From: Aquimarina algicola
GTDB lineage: Bacteria > Bacteroidota > Bacteroidia > Flavobacteriales > Flavobacteriaceae
DNA: 64,000 nt
Direction: 5' to 3'
Assembly: GCF_006443095.1 (NCBI RefSeq)
Contig: NZ_VFWZ01000007.1
Location: 186,001 to 250,000 of the forward strand
Each line of letters opens with the position of its first letter. The stretch's first letter is position 1. A program made the translations under genes and the position numbers. Positions 27,394 through 36,156 of this stretch are shown in pieces. The notes under the pieces were generated by a model. That model did no database searches. It was not told the origin of the DNA and worked only from the letters and a program-made list of their open reading frames with translations.

Positions 27394-28197
27394 ATAAAGT
27401 CTATCGAACCTGAAAATCTACATACCGTAATTAGAACCGAAGACTTATCAATTGGGTATCAGAACAACAAAAAATTACACGTTGTAGCTACTGATATTAA
27501 TCTAAAATTACATGAAGGAGAACTTGTAGGGCTTGTTGGAGCAAATGGTATCGGAAAATCAACATTATTACGTACACTCTCTCGTGTACAACCTACTCTT
27601 CATGGCAAAGTATATTTGTCTGATAAAGAATTAAATTCTTATAAATCGTTAGAATTAGCCTCTCAACTAAGTATTGTACTTACAGAGCAAATTACTTCAA
27701 AAAATCTTTTGGTAAAAGAGTTAGTTGCTTTAGGAAGACAACCTTATACCAATTGGGTAGGTAAACTTACTGAAGAAGATATAGAAAAGGTAGAAAAAGC
27801 TATTGAAGTTACCCATATCACAGATTTGGCGCACAAGAGGTGTTATGAATTGAGCGATGGGCAATTACAAAAAGTACTTATTGCTAGAGCCATAGCACAA
27901 GATACTCCATTTATAATGCTAGATGAACCTACCACACATTTAGATATTTATCATAAAGCATATATCTTAAAGTTACTGAAACGATTAGCTACAGAAACCA
28001 AAAAAACAATTCTATTCTCTACCCACGAAATCGATTTTGCAATACAATTATGCGATAAGATGATTGTATTAAACAAAAATGGTTTTGAATTTGGAAGACC
28101 AAAAGAGCTGATACAATGCATGGCTTTTTCTTCATTATTTCCAGAAGATTTGATTCTTTTTGATGAAAAATCAAGGCGTTTCTCTGTAAGGAGTTAA
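27394..28197 (+). CDS. ABC transporter ATP-binding protein (FecE-like, iron/siderophore type), probable AUA start
   Basis: The reading frame has the complete ATPase: Walker A GANGIGKST (49-57 when counted from 27394), signature ELSDGQLQKV, Walker B FIMLDEPTTHLD and H-loop FSTHE. It resembles FecE/FhuC ATPases of iron-siderophore or heme importers. The first conventional start in frame (TTG 27616) lies after the Walker A and would destroy the enzyme. Between the in-frame stop TAG (27379-27381) and Walker A there is no ATG, GTG or TTG. The best start is ATA at 27394, giving M-KSIEPENLHTVIRTEDLSI and 267 residues. The permease and binding protein are not nearby. Confidence 0.8.
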   Translation: MKSIEPENLHTVIRTEDLSIGYQNNKKLHVVATDINLKLHEGELVGLVGANGIGKSTLLRTLSRVQPTLHGKVYLSDKELNSYKSLELASQLSIVLTEQITSKNLLVKELVALGRQPYTNWVGKLTEEDIEKVEKAIEVTHITDLAHKRCYELSDGQLQKVLIARAIAQDTPFIMLDEPTTHLDIYHKAYILKLLKRLATETKKTILFSTHEIDFAIQLCDKMIVLNKNGFEFGRPKELIQCMAFSSLFPEDLILFDEKSRRFSVRS

Positions 28198-28257
28198 ACA
28201 GATGTTTCTTTTCAAAAACTTAAATATGCTTTATCAAGGTTTTTCGTTGCTTATCTT

Positions 28258-28265
28258 TATCTTTG
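28258..28265 (+). promoter_or_regulatory. -7 element of rmuC
   Basis: TATCTTTG matches TAnnTTTG and lies 16 bp before the ATG. No clear -33 element is visible. Confidence 0.45.
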
Positions 28266-28281
28266 AATAAATAAAAAATTC

Positions 28282-29682
28282 ATGACCGAATACACACCAA
28301 TCATTATAGCTGTTGGGGTAATTTTTATAGCTATTATTATAGGTTTCTTTATTGGTAAATATGTAACTTCTTTACAACATAAAAGCGAGAGCGCAAACGA
28401 TCAAGAGCGTACTCGACAACTACAATTACAACTAGAAGAAGTACAAAAAGCAACACAACAACAATTACAATTTACACAACAGCAATACGACGAGTACAAA
28501 CAGTCCTTAGAAAAACAATTATCTGATAGTATTAAAGAGCGTGAAGATATCCGCAGAGAGAAAGATTTTTTAAATACAGAACTTACCAGACGTAATACAG
28601 AATTTGAAAACCTTATGCTCAAAAACAAAGAGCAAAAAGAAGAAGTCACACAATTACAAGAAAAATTCACCAAAGAGTTTGAAAATCTTGCCAACAAAAT
28701 TCTAGACGAAAAATCAAATAAGTTCACACAACAAAATAAAGAGAACATAAAAAGTATCCTGAACCCTTTGCAGGAAAAAATTAATACGTTTGAGAAAAAA
28801 GTAGAGCAAACACATAAAGAAAGTATCGATTATCACGCCGCATTAAGGCAACAGATTCTTGGACTCAAAGACCTCAACGAGCAAATGAGTAAGGAGGCTA
28901 CCAATCTTACCAAAGCACTAAAAGGTGATAGTAAAATGCAAGGAAACTGGGGAGAACTCGTCTTAGAGCGTGTACTCGAAAAATCAGGCCTCGAAAAAGA
29001 TCGCGAATATTTTATTCAACAAAGTTTTACAAAAGAAGATGGGCAACGTGTTATGCCGGATGTAGTGATTTATCTTCCCGATAATAAAAAAATGATCATT
29101 GATGCCAAGGTAACACTAACTGCTTATGAGCGCTATAGCAATGAAGAAGACGAGACACTACAAGCTTCCTATTTAAAAGAGCATATCACCTCACTAAAAA
29201 GGCATATTGATCAACTATCGCAAAAAAACTATCAAGACTTGTACGATATAGAATCTCCCGATTTTGTATTGATGTTTGTTCCCATAGAGCCTGCTTTTGC
29301 TATTGCAATTAATCATGACAACAAGCTATATAACCAGGCCTTCGAAAAAAACATAGTCATTGTTACCCCCTCTACATTATTAGCAACACTACGTACAATA
29401 GATACAATGTGGAATAATGAAAAACAACAACGTAATGCTATTGAAATCGCTCGACAAGCCGGAGCGCTATATGATAAATTTGAGGGATTATTAAAAGATC
29501 TAACGGGAGTGGGCAAAAAGATCGACGATGCAAAAAAAGATTATGCTGCTGCAATGAATAAGTTGGTAGAAGGACGAGGTAATCTGATTACAAGCGTAGA
29601 AAAACTCAAAAAAATGGGGGCAAAAGCTAAAAAATCATTACCCGAAGCAATTATCAAAAGAGCAACAGAAGATACAGAATAA
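28282..29682 (+). CDS. rmuC: DNA recombination protein RmuC family
   Basis: This 466-residue protein has one N-terminal membrane anchor (about 5-28), a long glutamine- and lysine-rich coiled coil (about 35-190), and a C-terminal restriction-endonuclease-like domain. The domain shows GNWGELVLERVLEKSGLEKD, then RVMPDVVIYLPDNKKMIIDA with K following (the D-x(n)-ExK-like core), then FVLMFVPIEPAFAIA. RmuC limits inversion of short repeats in E. coli; the biochemical target is uncertain. It is likely the first gene of an independent transcript. Confidence 0.92.
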   Translation: MTEYTPIIIAVGVIFIAIIIGFFIGKYVTSLQHKSESANDQERTRQLQLQLEEVQKATQQQLQFTQQQYDEYKQSLEKQLSDSIKEREDIRREKDFLNTELTRRNTEFENLMLKNKEQKEEVTQLQEKFTKEFENLANKILDEKSNKFTQQNKENIKSILNPLQEKINTFEKKVEQTHKESIDYHAALRQQILGLKDLNEQMSKEATNLTKALKGDSKMQGNWGELVLERVLEKSGLEKDREYFIQQSFTKEDGQRVMPDVVIYLPDNKKMIIDAKVTLTAYERYSNEEDETLQASYLKEHITSLKRHIDQLSQKNYQDLYDIESPDFVLMFVPIEPAFAIAINHDNKLYNQAFEKNIVIVTPSTLLATLRTIDTMWNNEKQQRNAIEIARQAGALYDKFEGLLKDLTGVGKKIDDAKKDYAAAMNKLVEGRGNLITSVEKLKKMGAKAKKSLPEAIIKRATEDTE

Positions 29683-29722
29683 TTAGTATCTTGATTTTTT
29701 AAAACACAAAATACAAATTCAT

Positions 29723-30061
29723 ATGATCGATAACTTTGACATGCTAGATATTTTAATGAGAATTTCAGGAATTCTATTTTTTACATTACCAATAGTATTC
29801 TTTGTGATTCTCGCTGTATATTATATCAACAAAGTAGGAAAAACCAGAGAAGGTATGATGGTACTCATTGGTAATATCCTAATTTTTATTGTTGCTGTAA
29901 TTCATCAATTTTTATACTTGTTGATAGACGCGTTAGGTTATGAAGTTTTTTCATTTATCAACATAACCATAAACTTTATATCGTTTATAGGTTCTGTTTT
30001 ATTCTTGATTGGTTTTTACTTTATCATAAAAAAAGTAATCAATACTACTAAATTAAAATAG
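29723..30061 (+). CDS. Small membrane protein, tandem paralogue 1
   Basis: This 112-residue protein has three membrane segments (about 15-33, 45-68 and 78-100). It is of the same length as the next gene and shares the pattern of a 'YYxxK-x-G' segment after the first helix (YYINKVGKTREG versus YYRKKTGSKKDS). The two are tandem duplicates that have diverged. No family is recognised. It is upstream of a serine hydrolase in an apparent operon. Confidence 0.6.
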   Translation: MIDNFDMLDILMRISGILFFTLPIVFFVILAVYYINKVGKTREGMMVLIGNILIFIVAVIHQFLYLLIDALGYEVFSFINITINFISFIGSVLFLIGFYFIIKKVINTTKLK

Positions 30062-30063
30062 AT

Positions 30064-30402
30064 ATGATAAATTCAGGCTTTTTCGAAATATTATCAATGA
30101 TATTCGTTGGTCTTATTTCCTCCATTCCTTATATTTTCACTTTAATTATTTCTATTTACTATAGAAAAAAAACTGGATCAAAAAAAGATAGTACCTTACT
30201 TATTTTGGGTAATATTATTCTTATCCTTTGCTCTATTTCACAAACAATATCTACCATTTTTATAAGAAGTTGGGGTACAGAAATTTATACTTACTTTTTA
30301 TATAGTATCAATGGGATATCATTTCTAGCATCTATACTTTTTACAATTGGTTTCTTACTATTAGTTAGAAAGATGGTTAAATATAAATTACAATCGGCAT
30401 GA
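30064..30402 (+). CDS. Small membrane protein, tandem paralogue 2
   Basis: This 112-residue protein lies 2 bp after its paralogue and has the same three-helix layout. The last segments correspond closely (FISFIGSVLFLIGFYFIIKK versus GISFLASILFTIGFLLLVRK). Its stop overlaps the start of the serine hydrolase gene by 4 bp (ATGA), so all three are probably translated from one mRNA. The function is unknown. Confidence 0.6.
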   Translation: MINSGFFEILSMIFVGLISSIPYIFTLIISIYYRKKTGSKKDSTLLILGNIILILCSISQTISTIFIRSWGTEIYTYFLYSINGISFLASILFTIGFLLLVRKMVKYKLQSA

Positions 30403-31571
30403 ATGGTATACAACATATCTGTTCTATAAATAGAGTACATTTATTTTTTTTAGTTTCAACATTGGTTATACAAATAGCTAGTGCGCAACTTTATTTTCCT
30501 GAGCGTGGTTCTTGGGAAGAAAAAAAACCCGAGACTTATAGTATTAGTACCGAAAAACTTCAAGAAGCTATACAGTTTGCAGAAAAAAATGAGTATTCTG
30601 GTTCTAGAGATCTCAGACAAGCGATACTAAAAGGGTTTCAACACGAACCATATCACACTATTTTGGGGCCAACCAAAAAAAGAGGAACTCCCGCTGGTGT
30701 GATACTAAAAGATGGATATATTATCGCCAAATGGGGAGATGTTAAAAGAGTCGATATGACATTTAGTGTAACCAAAAGTTATCTCTCTACAATGGCAGGA
30801 TTAGCAGTAGACCAACAGCTTATTTCTGATGTCGATGATTTTGTATACCAAACAATTTGGGATCGTACTTTTGACGGAGCCCACAATAAAAAAATAACAT
30901 GGAGGCACCTTCTCACTCAATCCTCTGATTGGTCCGGACAACTATGGGGCGGATATGATTGGGCTGATCGTCCACCAAAAGAAGGAGGAATTGATGATTG
31001 GAAAAACAGAAAATTTCATCCTCCCGGTACTGTTTTTGAATATAATGATGTACGTGTAAATGTATTAGCTTATTCCCTTTTGCAAGTATGGCGAAAACCC
31101 TTACCACAAGTGTTGAAAGAAAAAATAATGGATCCTATTGGAGCTTCAACTACATGGCGATGGCATGGATATAAAAACTCTTGGACACCTATAGACGGTC
31201 TCAAAATGCAGTCTGTAAGTGGTGGTGGTCATTCTGGAGGCGGACTCTTTATCAACACTCTGGATCATGCGAGATTTGGTCTTTTATTTATGAATAACGG
31301 AAAATGGAATAACACACAATTAATCTCTGAAAATTGGATAAAAGAAGCGATCAAACCTTCTCAGGCAAATTCTAATTATGGTTTTATGTGGTGGTTAAAT
31401 CAAAAAGGAAAACGACAATGGACAGGACTGCCAGAACATATCTATTATGCAGCCGGTTTTGGAGGTAATTTTATCGTAATTGACCAAAAACAAAATCTTG
31501 TGATCGTAACACGCTGGTTAGAACCAAATAAAATTAATGAGTTTATATCTAAGGTATATACAGCTTTATAA
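30399..31571 (+). CDS. Serine hydrolase of the class C beta-lactamase-like family, exported
   Basis: This 390-residue protein has a signal peptide (about 1-29, ending ASAQ) and the penicillin-binding fold. The active-site SxxK is SVTK (123-126), the second motif is at Y215 (FEYNDVRVN), and the third is the HSGGGLF segment in place of KTG. Such proteins hydrolyse esters or D-amino peptides; they are usually not antibiotic-inactivating. Its coupling to two small membrane proteins is unusual and may mark a functional unit. Confidence 0.85.
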   Translation: MNGIQHICSINRVHLFFLVSTLVIQIASAQLYFPERGSWEEKKPETYSISTEKLQEAIQFAEKNEYSGSRDLRQAILKGFQHEPYHTILGPTKKRGTPAGVILKDGYIIAKWGDVKRVDMTFSVTKSYLSTMAGLAVDQQLISDVDDFVYQTIWDRTFDGAHNKKITWRHLLTQSSDWSGQLWGGYDWADRPPKEGGIDDWKNRKFHPPGTVFEYNDVRVNVLAYSLLQVWRKPLPQVLKEKIMDPIGASTTWRWHGYKNSWTPIDGLKMQSVSGGGHSGGGLFINTLDHARFGLLFMNNGKWNNTQLISENWIKEAIKPSQANSNYGFMWWLNQKGKRQWTGLPEHIYYAAGFGGNFIVIDQKQNLVIVTRWLEPNKINEFISKVYTAL

Positions 31572-31610
31572 ACCATCCAAATTTTAAAGTTTAAATAAAA
31601 TAAATTAAAA

Positions 31611-31979
31611 ATGAAAAAAGTACTTGCTATTATTATTGCAGCTATTGTTGCTCTATTTGCTATCTGGTACGCTTTTGTATATTATGCTTCTTATAGCGAG
31701 GGAACGCGCAGTGGAGAACTTATAAAATTTAGTAATAAAGGAATTGTTTTTAAAACCTGGGAAGGTGAAATCAGCCAAGGGATATCAGGAGCACAAATCT
31801 TTAGCTTTTCTGTAGAAGATAATAATAAAGAAATTATCAAAAAACTAGAAGAACTTCAAGGTAGGTATGTAAAATTGAAATATAAAGAGCGGTTTTCAAA
31901 AATAGTTTGGTTAGGAGATACCAAATACTTTATAATTGATGCAGAAGAAGAAACATCTCCACATTTCAGAAATAAATAA
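31611..31979 (+). CDS. Membrane-anchored protein of unknown function
   Basis: This 122-residue protein has one N-terminal hydrophobic segment (about 5-27) and a beta-rich outer part (SGELIKFSNKGIVFKTWEGE, then LQGRYVKLKYKERF). Similar proteins in Flavobacteriaceae are often labelled '6-phosphogluconate dehydrogenase' in databases; nothing here supports that. It sits 39 bp after the serine hydrolase and 32 bp before the thioesterase. Confidence 0.6.
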   Translation: MKKVLAIIIAAIVALFAIWYAFVYYASYSEGTRSGELIKFSNKGIVFKTWEGEISQGISGAQIFSFSVEDNNKEIIKKLEELQGRYVKLKYKERFSKIVWLGDTKYFIIDAEEETSPHFRNK

Positions 31980-32011
31980 TGCAAAGATCAGCATCCAAAT
32001 TTTAGAATAAG

Positions 32012-32554
32012 ATGAAAAAATATAAAATAAATACAGAATCTCAAGTTGTTATTTCTGAATTAATGCTTCCGTCTCATTCTAATTTTAGTGGCAAAATACA
32101 TGGTGGATATATTTTATCACTCATGGATCAAATTGCATTTGCGTGTGCTTCAAAACATTCAGAAACTTACTGTGTAACGGCTAGTGTAGACAAGGTTGAT
32201 TTTCTCAAACCAATAGAAGTTGGAGAATTAGTCACTTTAAAAGCATCTGTAAATCATGTTGGTAATACATCTATGGTTGTTGGTGTACGGGTCGAATCCG
32301 AACATATCCAAACAGGAAAAGTAAAACATTGCAATTCTAGCTATTTTACTATGGTAGCCAAAAATGATACAGGAAAAAGCGTTCCTGTACCGGGCTTAAT
32401 TCTTACTAATAAAACTGATATAAGACGATTTGTAAGGAGCATTATTAGGAAAGAAGATGCCACAACAAGACGTAATAGATTCAAAGCATCCGAATTTGAT
32501 CTAGAATCTCATATGGATATTTTAAAACAATACAACGTTAGAATAGAATTATAA
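32012..32554 (+). CDS. Acyl-CoA thioesterase (hotdog fold)
   Basis: This 180-residue protein is a hotdog-fold thioesterase of the YciA/BACH type: SNFSGKIHGGYILSLMDQIA, then CVTASVDKVDFLKPIEVGEL, then ASVNHVGNTSMVVGVRVE. The HGG motif and the following helix with D are typical. It hydrolyses acyl-CoA; chain length is unknown. It is in the same direction as the previous gene and may be co-transcribed. Confidence 0.9.
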   Translation: MKKYKINTESQVVISELMLPSHSNFSGKIHGGYILSLMDQIAFACASKHSETYCVTASVDKVDFLKPIEVGELVTLKASVNHVGNTSMVVGVRVESEHIQTGKVKHCNSSYFTMVAKNDTGKSVPVPGLILTNKTDIRRFVRSIIRKEDATTRRNRFKASEFDLESHMDILKQYNVRIEL

Positions 32555-32903
32555 CCTCACAACACCTCCAAAAATCAATGCTTAGAAGAAATCTTCTATA
32601 AATCTTATCCCATTATATAACTAAATATATTATTAAAAGAACTAAAATTTTCTATAGTGAATTTAGCTTTTAGTAACTGGATATAAATCATTTGCTTCAA
32701 AATCTAGTCGACTATTTTTCAAAAAATTAAAATACCCCTGAAAACAGTGATTTATCATAAAGACACTACAAATATATTTGTACCGACGATTTGCACACAA
32801 ATAATAAACTTTTGATGATTGTAAAGCAGTAACTGCTATATTTTTCATAACATACTAAATAGTAGTTCTGCTTTATGATTGTCTTATTTAAATCTTAATA
32901 CCT
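32555..32903. other. Intergenic region, 349 bp
   Basis: There is no convincing gene. A palindromic CAAATATATTTG at 32769-32780 provides a -7-like TATATTTG on each strand, but without -33 partners. The region presumably contains the promoter of the leucine-rich-repeat gene. Confidence 0.5.
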
Positions 32904-33668
32904 ATGATAAAATCAATTAAAACTTTAATGGTTTTATGTTGTATAACCATTAACTATATACAAGGGCAGGCACCAACAGAATATGCTGCTTCTATAGAAG
33001 TAGGATTAGAACATCCAGAAGCTGTAAAACGATTAAATTTATCTGCAAAACAACTTACAGAATTACCAGAAAGCATTGGTCGTTTTATAAACGTAGAACA
33101 TCTGGACCTTACTGCAAATCAACTTACTACTCTACCTGCAGCCATTGGAAAACTCAAGAAATTAAAACGATTAGATATTGGACAAAATAAACTTACTACA
33201 TTACCAAACGAAATCGGTAATCTAGAGCATCTTGAAAGAATTGATTTGTCCTATAACCAACTTACGCAATTACCTGAAAGCATAGGGAATCTTAAAAAAT
33301 TAACTCGTATTGATCTAGGGCATAACCAATTAGAAAGTCTACCGGAGTCTTTTGGAAATCTATCAAGCCTGAAAAGATTAGATATCTATAAAAGTAAGCT
33401 TACAAGTTTACCTCAATCAATAGGAAAACTAGCAGCATTGACTGAATTATATTTAGGATATAATAATATTACAGCATTACCGGAATCCTTTGGAAATCTG
33501 GTAAACTTATCAGAACTATTTCTAAACGGCAATCAACTTACAAAGTTACCAAGTTCTTTTGGTAAATTAATAAACTTAAACCCTGTTCAACTTACAGGTA
33601 ATCCATTTGAAGAAAAAGAAAAAGAAAACATCAAAGTTAGTTTTTCTAAACTGAACTTTAAATTTTAA
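32904..33668 (+). CDS. Secreted leucine-rich-repeat protein
   Basis: This 254-residue protein has a signal peptide (about 1-22, ending IQGQ) and about eight leucine-rich repeats of 23 residues. The repeat consensus is L-x-x-LP-x-x-IGNL-x-x-L-x-x-L-D-L-x-x-N-x-L-T. This is the bacterial 'LPxxIGxLxxL' type, which forms a curved binding surface and often mediates protein binding at the cell envelope. No sorting domain or lipobox is seen, so it may be periplasmic. It is monocistronic, followed by an inverted repeat at 33688. Confidence 0.9.
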   Translation: MIKSIKTLMVLCCITINYIQGQAPTEYAASIEVGLEHPEAVKRLNLSAKQLTELPESIGRFINVEHLDLTANQLTTLPAAIGKLKKLKRLDIGQNKLTTLPNEIGNLEHLERIDLSYNQLTQLPESIGNLKKLTRIDLGHNQLESLPESFGNLSSLKRLDIYKSKLTSLPQSIGKLAALTELYLGYNNITALPESFGNLVNLSELFLNGNQLTKLPSSFGKLINLNPVQLTGNPFEEKEKENIKVSFSKLNFKF

Positions 33669-34061
33669 TGTTTTGTTATCTAATTATAATGACCTGAAAA
33701 CAATTGATTGATTTTTAAACATAACACTACCAATCAATACTTCAAAAAATCAATCTTCAGGTCATTTTATTACTTTACTTTAAAAACATATCTAGAGGAG
33801 TTAGAAGTTTTTAATTACTTGGTGGTTTATAATATATCCAATAGGCCTAAAATTAGCATATTCTTGTTTCTAAAACTTTTGGGCTTTTAATTTTCTAAAT
33901 GCACAACGGGTATATTTAATAATTCAATAAGCACATTTTTGTCATTTACAATAAAGAGTAATTTTGATTATTAGTTTTTTGAGAGTATCTTAAACAAAAT
34001 TCTATTTTCATTTTTTAATAGAACCTTTTATTTTTGAGATACATCTTAAAACTTACTCATA
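33669..34061. other. Intergenic region, 393 bp
   Basis: The left side has the interrupted inverted repeat at 33688-33766. The remaining ~290 bp are AT-rich and probably hold the promoter of the next gene; I see no gene there. Confidence 0.5.
33688..33766 (+). terminator. Interrupted inverted repeat, likely terminator of the LRR gene
   Basis: The left arm has AATGACCTGAA (33688-33698), a 7-nt bulge, then GATTGATTTTT (33706-33716). The right arm has AAAAATCAATC (33745-33755) directly joined to TTCAGGTCATT (33756-33766), followed by TTTTATTA. It forms two 11-bp stems stacked around a bulge and a ~28-nt loop. It lies 20 bp after the stop codon. Confidence 0.6.
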
Positions 34062-35165
34062 ATGAAAAAAATTATCTTAATTGCGGTGGCTGTACTGTTG
34101 TTTACCAACTGTGAAAAAAAAGAAGGCTTACCTGAATTGTCGGCAGAAAACATCCCTTCTAATGATCAAATAGCTTCTAGTTTTGTCAAAGTTCTTAATG
34201 AAGAGACAAATCAACAAAATATTTTTAGTCAATTACAAAACAGTGACTTGCCCATATCGCTTACAGATATGTTTTCTAGACTTATTCCTTCAGAGAAACA
34301 AATGCGTTTTTTATTTTCTGCTTCAATCAGTAAAAAAGCAGACAACCGCGAAGTCTATGAGTTTTGGTTACATCATAATACTGATACTTTTAACCCAGAA
34401 GAAGTATTAGTTGCATACGCTCCAGACAATGCTGAGCAATTAAAAAGTATTACAGCATTTGATTTACAAGGAAATAAGATAGAGCTTGATGCAAAAACAC
34501 CACCGGAAGTTCCTGTTATTGTTATAGAAAAAAATGGTTTTCATGCTTTGCAATTACGTGTAGAAGACATGAATGATAAACTTCAAAAAGCTGGTTTACA
34601 ATCTAAAACAGCAGTTACACTTAAAAATTTCAAATCATATCAAAAAACAAACTTAGAGACAACTAAACTGGATAAAATTTCTTTAAAAGACGATCAGGAG
34701 CCATGGATTAAAGGAGGTGCTGAAATATATGCTATTACATCTGGAATAAGAGATACTAATAACGCTCCTGAATTAAAAATCATCCCAATGTATTATCTTG
34801 ATGATGAAGACGAAACGTATTATCCAAATCAAATCATGTTATTTTGGGATGAGTATCAATATCAAGCAGCCAATATTCAACTTTTTGAACAAGATTCTAA
34901 TTACAATTATCAAGAATTAATAAGTATAATTATTGATGGTGTTACCCAAATAACAGGGACTTTGAGTGGTCAACCTTGGGTTAATGCATTAGGAAACATC
35001 GCAGGAGCAATTATAGATGCTTTACCAGAACAATGGTATACAGATGATGATGATTATATTGATTCTTTTTACACTATAGAAAAAAATAAGTCTTATTCTA
35101 ATCATTATGGTGCTTCCAAAAATGCAAAGGTAGATCTTAGTCCATTTACAGTACTAGGTAATTAA
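34062..35165 (+). CDS. DUF3103-like lipoprotein
   Basis: This 367-residue protein has a lipoprotein signal with C17 (LLFTNCEKKEG). The later part (KISLKDDQEPWIKGGAEIYA, then GIRDTNNAPELKIIPMYYLD, then YYPNQIMLFWDEYQYQ) looks like the DUF3103 family as I remember it. A hydrophobic, glycine-rich stretch near 290-330 (LGNIAGAIIDALPE) is present. The family has no known role; it is likely attached to the outer membrane or exposed at the surface. Confidence 0.6.
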   Translation: MKKIILIAVAVLLFTNCEKKEGLPELSAENIPSNDQIASSFVKVLNEETNQQNIFSQLQNSDLPISLTDMFSRLIPSEKQMRFLFSASISKKADNREVYEFWLHHNTDTFNPEEVLVAYAPDNAEQLKSITAFDLQGNKIELDAKTPPEVPVIVIEKNGFHALQLRVEDMNDKLQKAGLQSKTAVTLKNFKSYQKTNLETTKLDKISLKDDQEPWIKGGAEIYAITSGIRDTNNAPELKIIPMYYLDDEDETYYPNQIMLFWDEYQYQAANIQLFEQDSNYNYQELISIIIDGVTQITGTLSGQPWVNALGNIAGAIIDALPEQWYTDDDDYIDSFYTIEKNKSYSNHYGASKNAKVDLSPFTVLGN

Positions 35166-35300
35166 TTTGTTGATCTTTATAAAAAGATACAATCCCAGCT
35201 GTTTTTTATCGTTTACATTACGAATATATAAGTATAGTAATTATGATATTTTATCGAATTATTTTACTATTTGTATATTAGAGATCAAAAACCCCGACCT

Positions 35301-35708
35301 ATGAAAGTTATATTGAAATCTTTTATGATACTTTTTACTGTTCTAATTTGTATGAATTGTAGTAGTAGTGATGATAGTGGTGAGATGCCTGATGATTCAG
35401 GAAATACTGATAATCCAGACAATCCAACAAATCCTATTCCTAATAAAACAACTACATTTGATGGAGATATTAAAGTATTAGTTGATCAACATTGTATACA
35501 ATGTCATACAGAACCACGAACTCAAGGAGCGACGTTTCCTATGCGTAATTATCAAGAAATTGTGAATGCTTACCGCAACAGTAACAGAGATATCTTTGGA
35601 AGAGTTGAAACCACAGGAAGAAATGTAATGCCTCCTGCTGGAAGATTGTCTCAGGATGATGTAGATCTTTTCTTAGATTGGAGAGCTGATGGACTTTTAG
35701 AAAATTAA
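35301..35708 (+). CDS. Mono-heme cytochrome c-like lipoprotein
   Basis: From ATG 35301 the protein has 135 residues, a lipobox (LLICMNC-like, C20), a low-complexity D/N/P linker (PDDSGNTDNPDNPTNP) and a small cytochrome c fold with CIQCH for covalent heme attachment. M in the NVMPPAGRL loop is the likely axial ligand. It is probably an electron-transfer domain at the outer membrane. A TTG 30 bp upstream would add ten residues and spoil the signal peptide, so I prefer the ATG. Confidence 0.8.
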   Translation: MKVILKSFMILFTVLICMNCSSSDDSGEMPDDSGNTDNPDNPTNPIPNKTTTFDGDIKVLVDQHCIQCHTEPRTQGATFPMRNYQEIVNAYRNSNRDIFGRVETTGRNVMPPAGRLSQDDVDLFLDWRADGLLEN

Positions 35709-35719
35709 ATTTAACGACA

Positions 35720-35773
35720 AATACAATAAATGAGGATCATAAATATTGTTTTATGATCCTCATTTATTGTATT
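35720..35773. terminator. Bidirectional terminator with a 24-bp perfect stem
   Basis: Positions 35720-35743 pair perfectly with 35750-35773 around a 6-nt loop (TATTGT). It lies between two converging genes (stops at 35708 and 35794) and should end transcription from both sides. Confidence 0.85.
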
Positions 35774-35793
35774 AATTCAAAAATTAAGAAATA

Positions 35794-36156
35794 CTATTTA
35801 ACGTTTAATCTATCTTTTCCTTTATAAAACCTTTGTACGGCCATATTATTTTTATGGTAAACCTTTACTAAATAAAACCCCTCTCTTAAAAAAGACACAT
35901 CAATCTCTTTGTCAGCATGTAATCTTTTTTGTATTCTTACAAACCCTGATTTATCTATCACTTTTACTAAAAGTTCTTGATATCGGTCATTTGTCAGAAG
36001 TGTTAAAGATTCTGATGTAGCATTAGATTGCAATTCAAAAGAAAAAGTAATTTCATTCAGTTCTATTTTCTTTTTAAACCTAAAATCATGAGAATACGTT
36101 GTATGACCTAGCATTAATACAACAATTATTAATATTACATTTTTCATAACAAACAT
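35794..36156 (-). CDS. Small secreted protein with a type IX sorting-domain-like C-terminus
   Basis: This 120-residue protein has a signal peptide (ending TTYSH, about residue 23) and a beta-rich mature part. The last ~50 residues (LVKVIDKSGFVRIQKR, then SFLREGFYLVKVYHKNNMAV, then QRFYKGK) have the rhythm of a T9SS type A sorting domain, but no large cargo domain precedes it. ATG at 36147 (second Met, MKNVI) is an equally possible start. It is preceded by the structured inverted repeat at 36202-36322. Confidence 0.6.
   Translation of the reverse strand: MFVMKNVILIIVVLMLGHTTYSHDFRFKKKIELNEITFSFELQSNATSESLTLLTNDRYQELLVKVIDKSGFVRIQKRLHADKEIDVSFLREGFYLVKVYHKNNMAVQRFYKGKDRLNVK

Noticed and set aside
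27616..28197. ABC ATPase starting at TTG 27616 (193 residues)
   Set aside because: This start lies after the Walker A motif, which is intact in the same frame upstream; the gene must begin earlier.
28401..28748. Cysteine- and serine-rich frame on the minus strand inside rmuC
   Set aside because: It is a shadow of the glutamine- and lysine-rich coiled coil of rmuC (CAA/GAA/AAA codons read backwards).
31611..31979. 6-phosphogluconate dehydrogenase label for the 122-residue membrane protein
   Set aside because: There is no dinucleotide-binding motif and the protein is far too short; the label seen in databases is an error.
32769..32780. Palindromic CAAATATATTTG as a two-way promoter
   Set aside because: Both strands show TAnnTTTG, but neither has a TTG at the right distance, and one side has no gene to serve. 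It may be chance in AT-rich DNA.
32663..32848. 61-residue frame on the minus strand in the gap before the LRR gene
   Set aside because: The translated text has no recognisable signal, domain or neighbour, and lies in AT-rich spacer. I could not support it as a gene.
35271..35300. TTG start of the cytochrome-like lipoprotein
   Set aside because: The added residues (MYIRDQKPRP) would disrupt the lipoprotein signal peptide; ATG 35301 fits.
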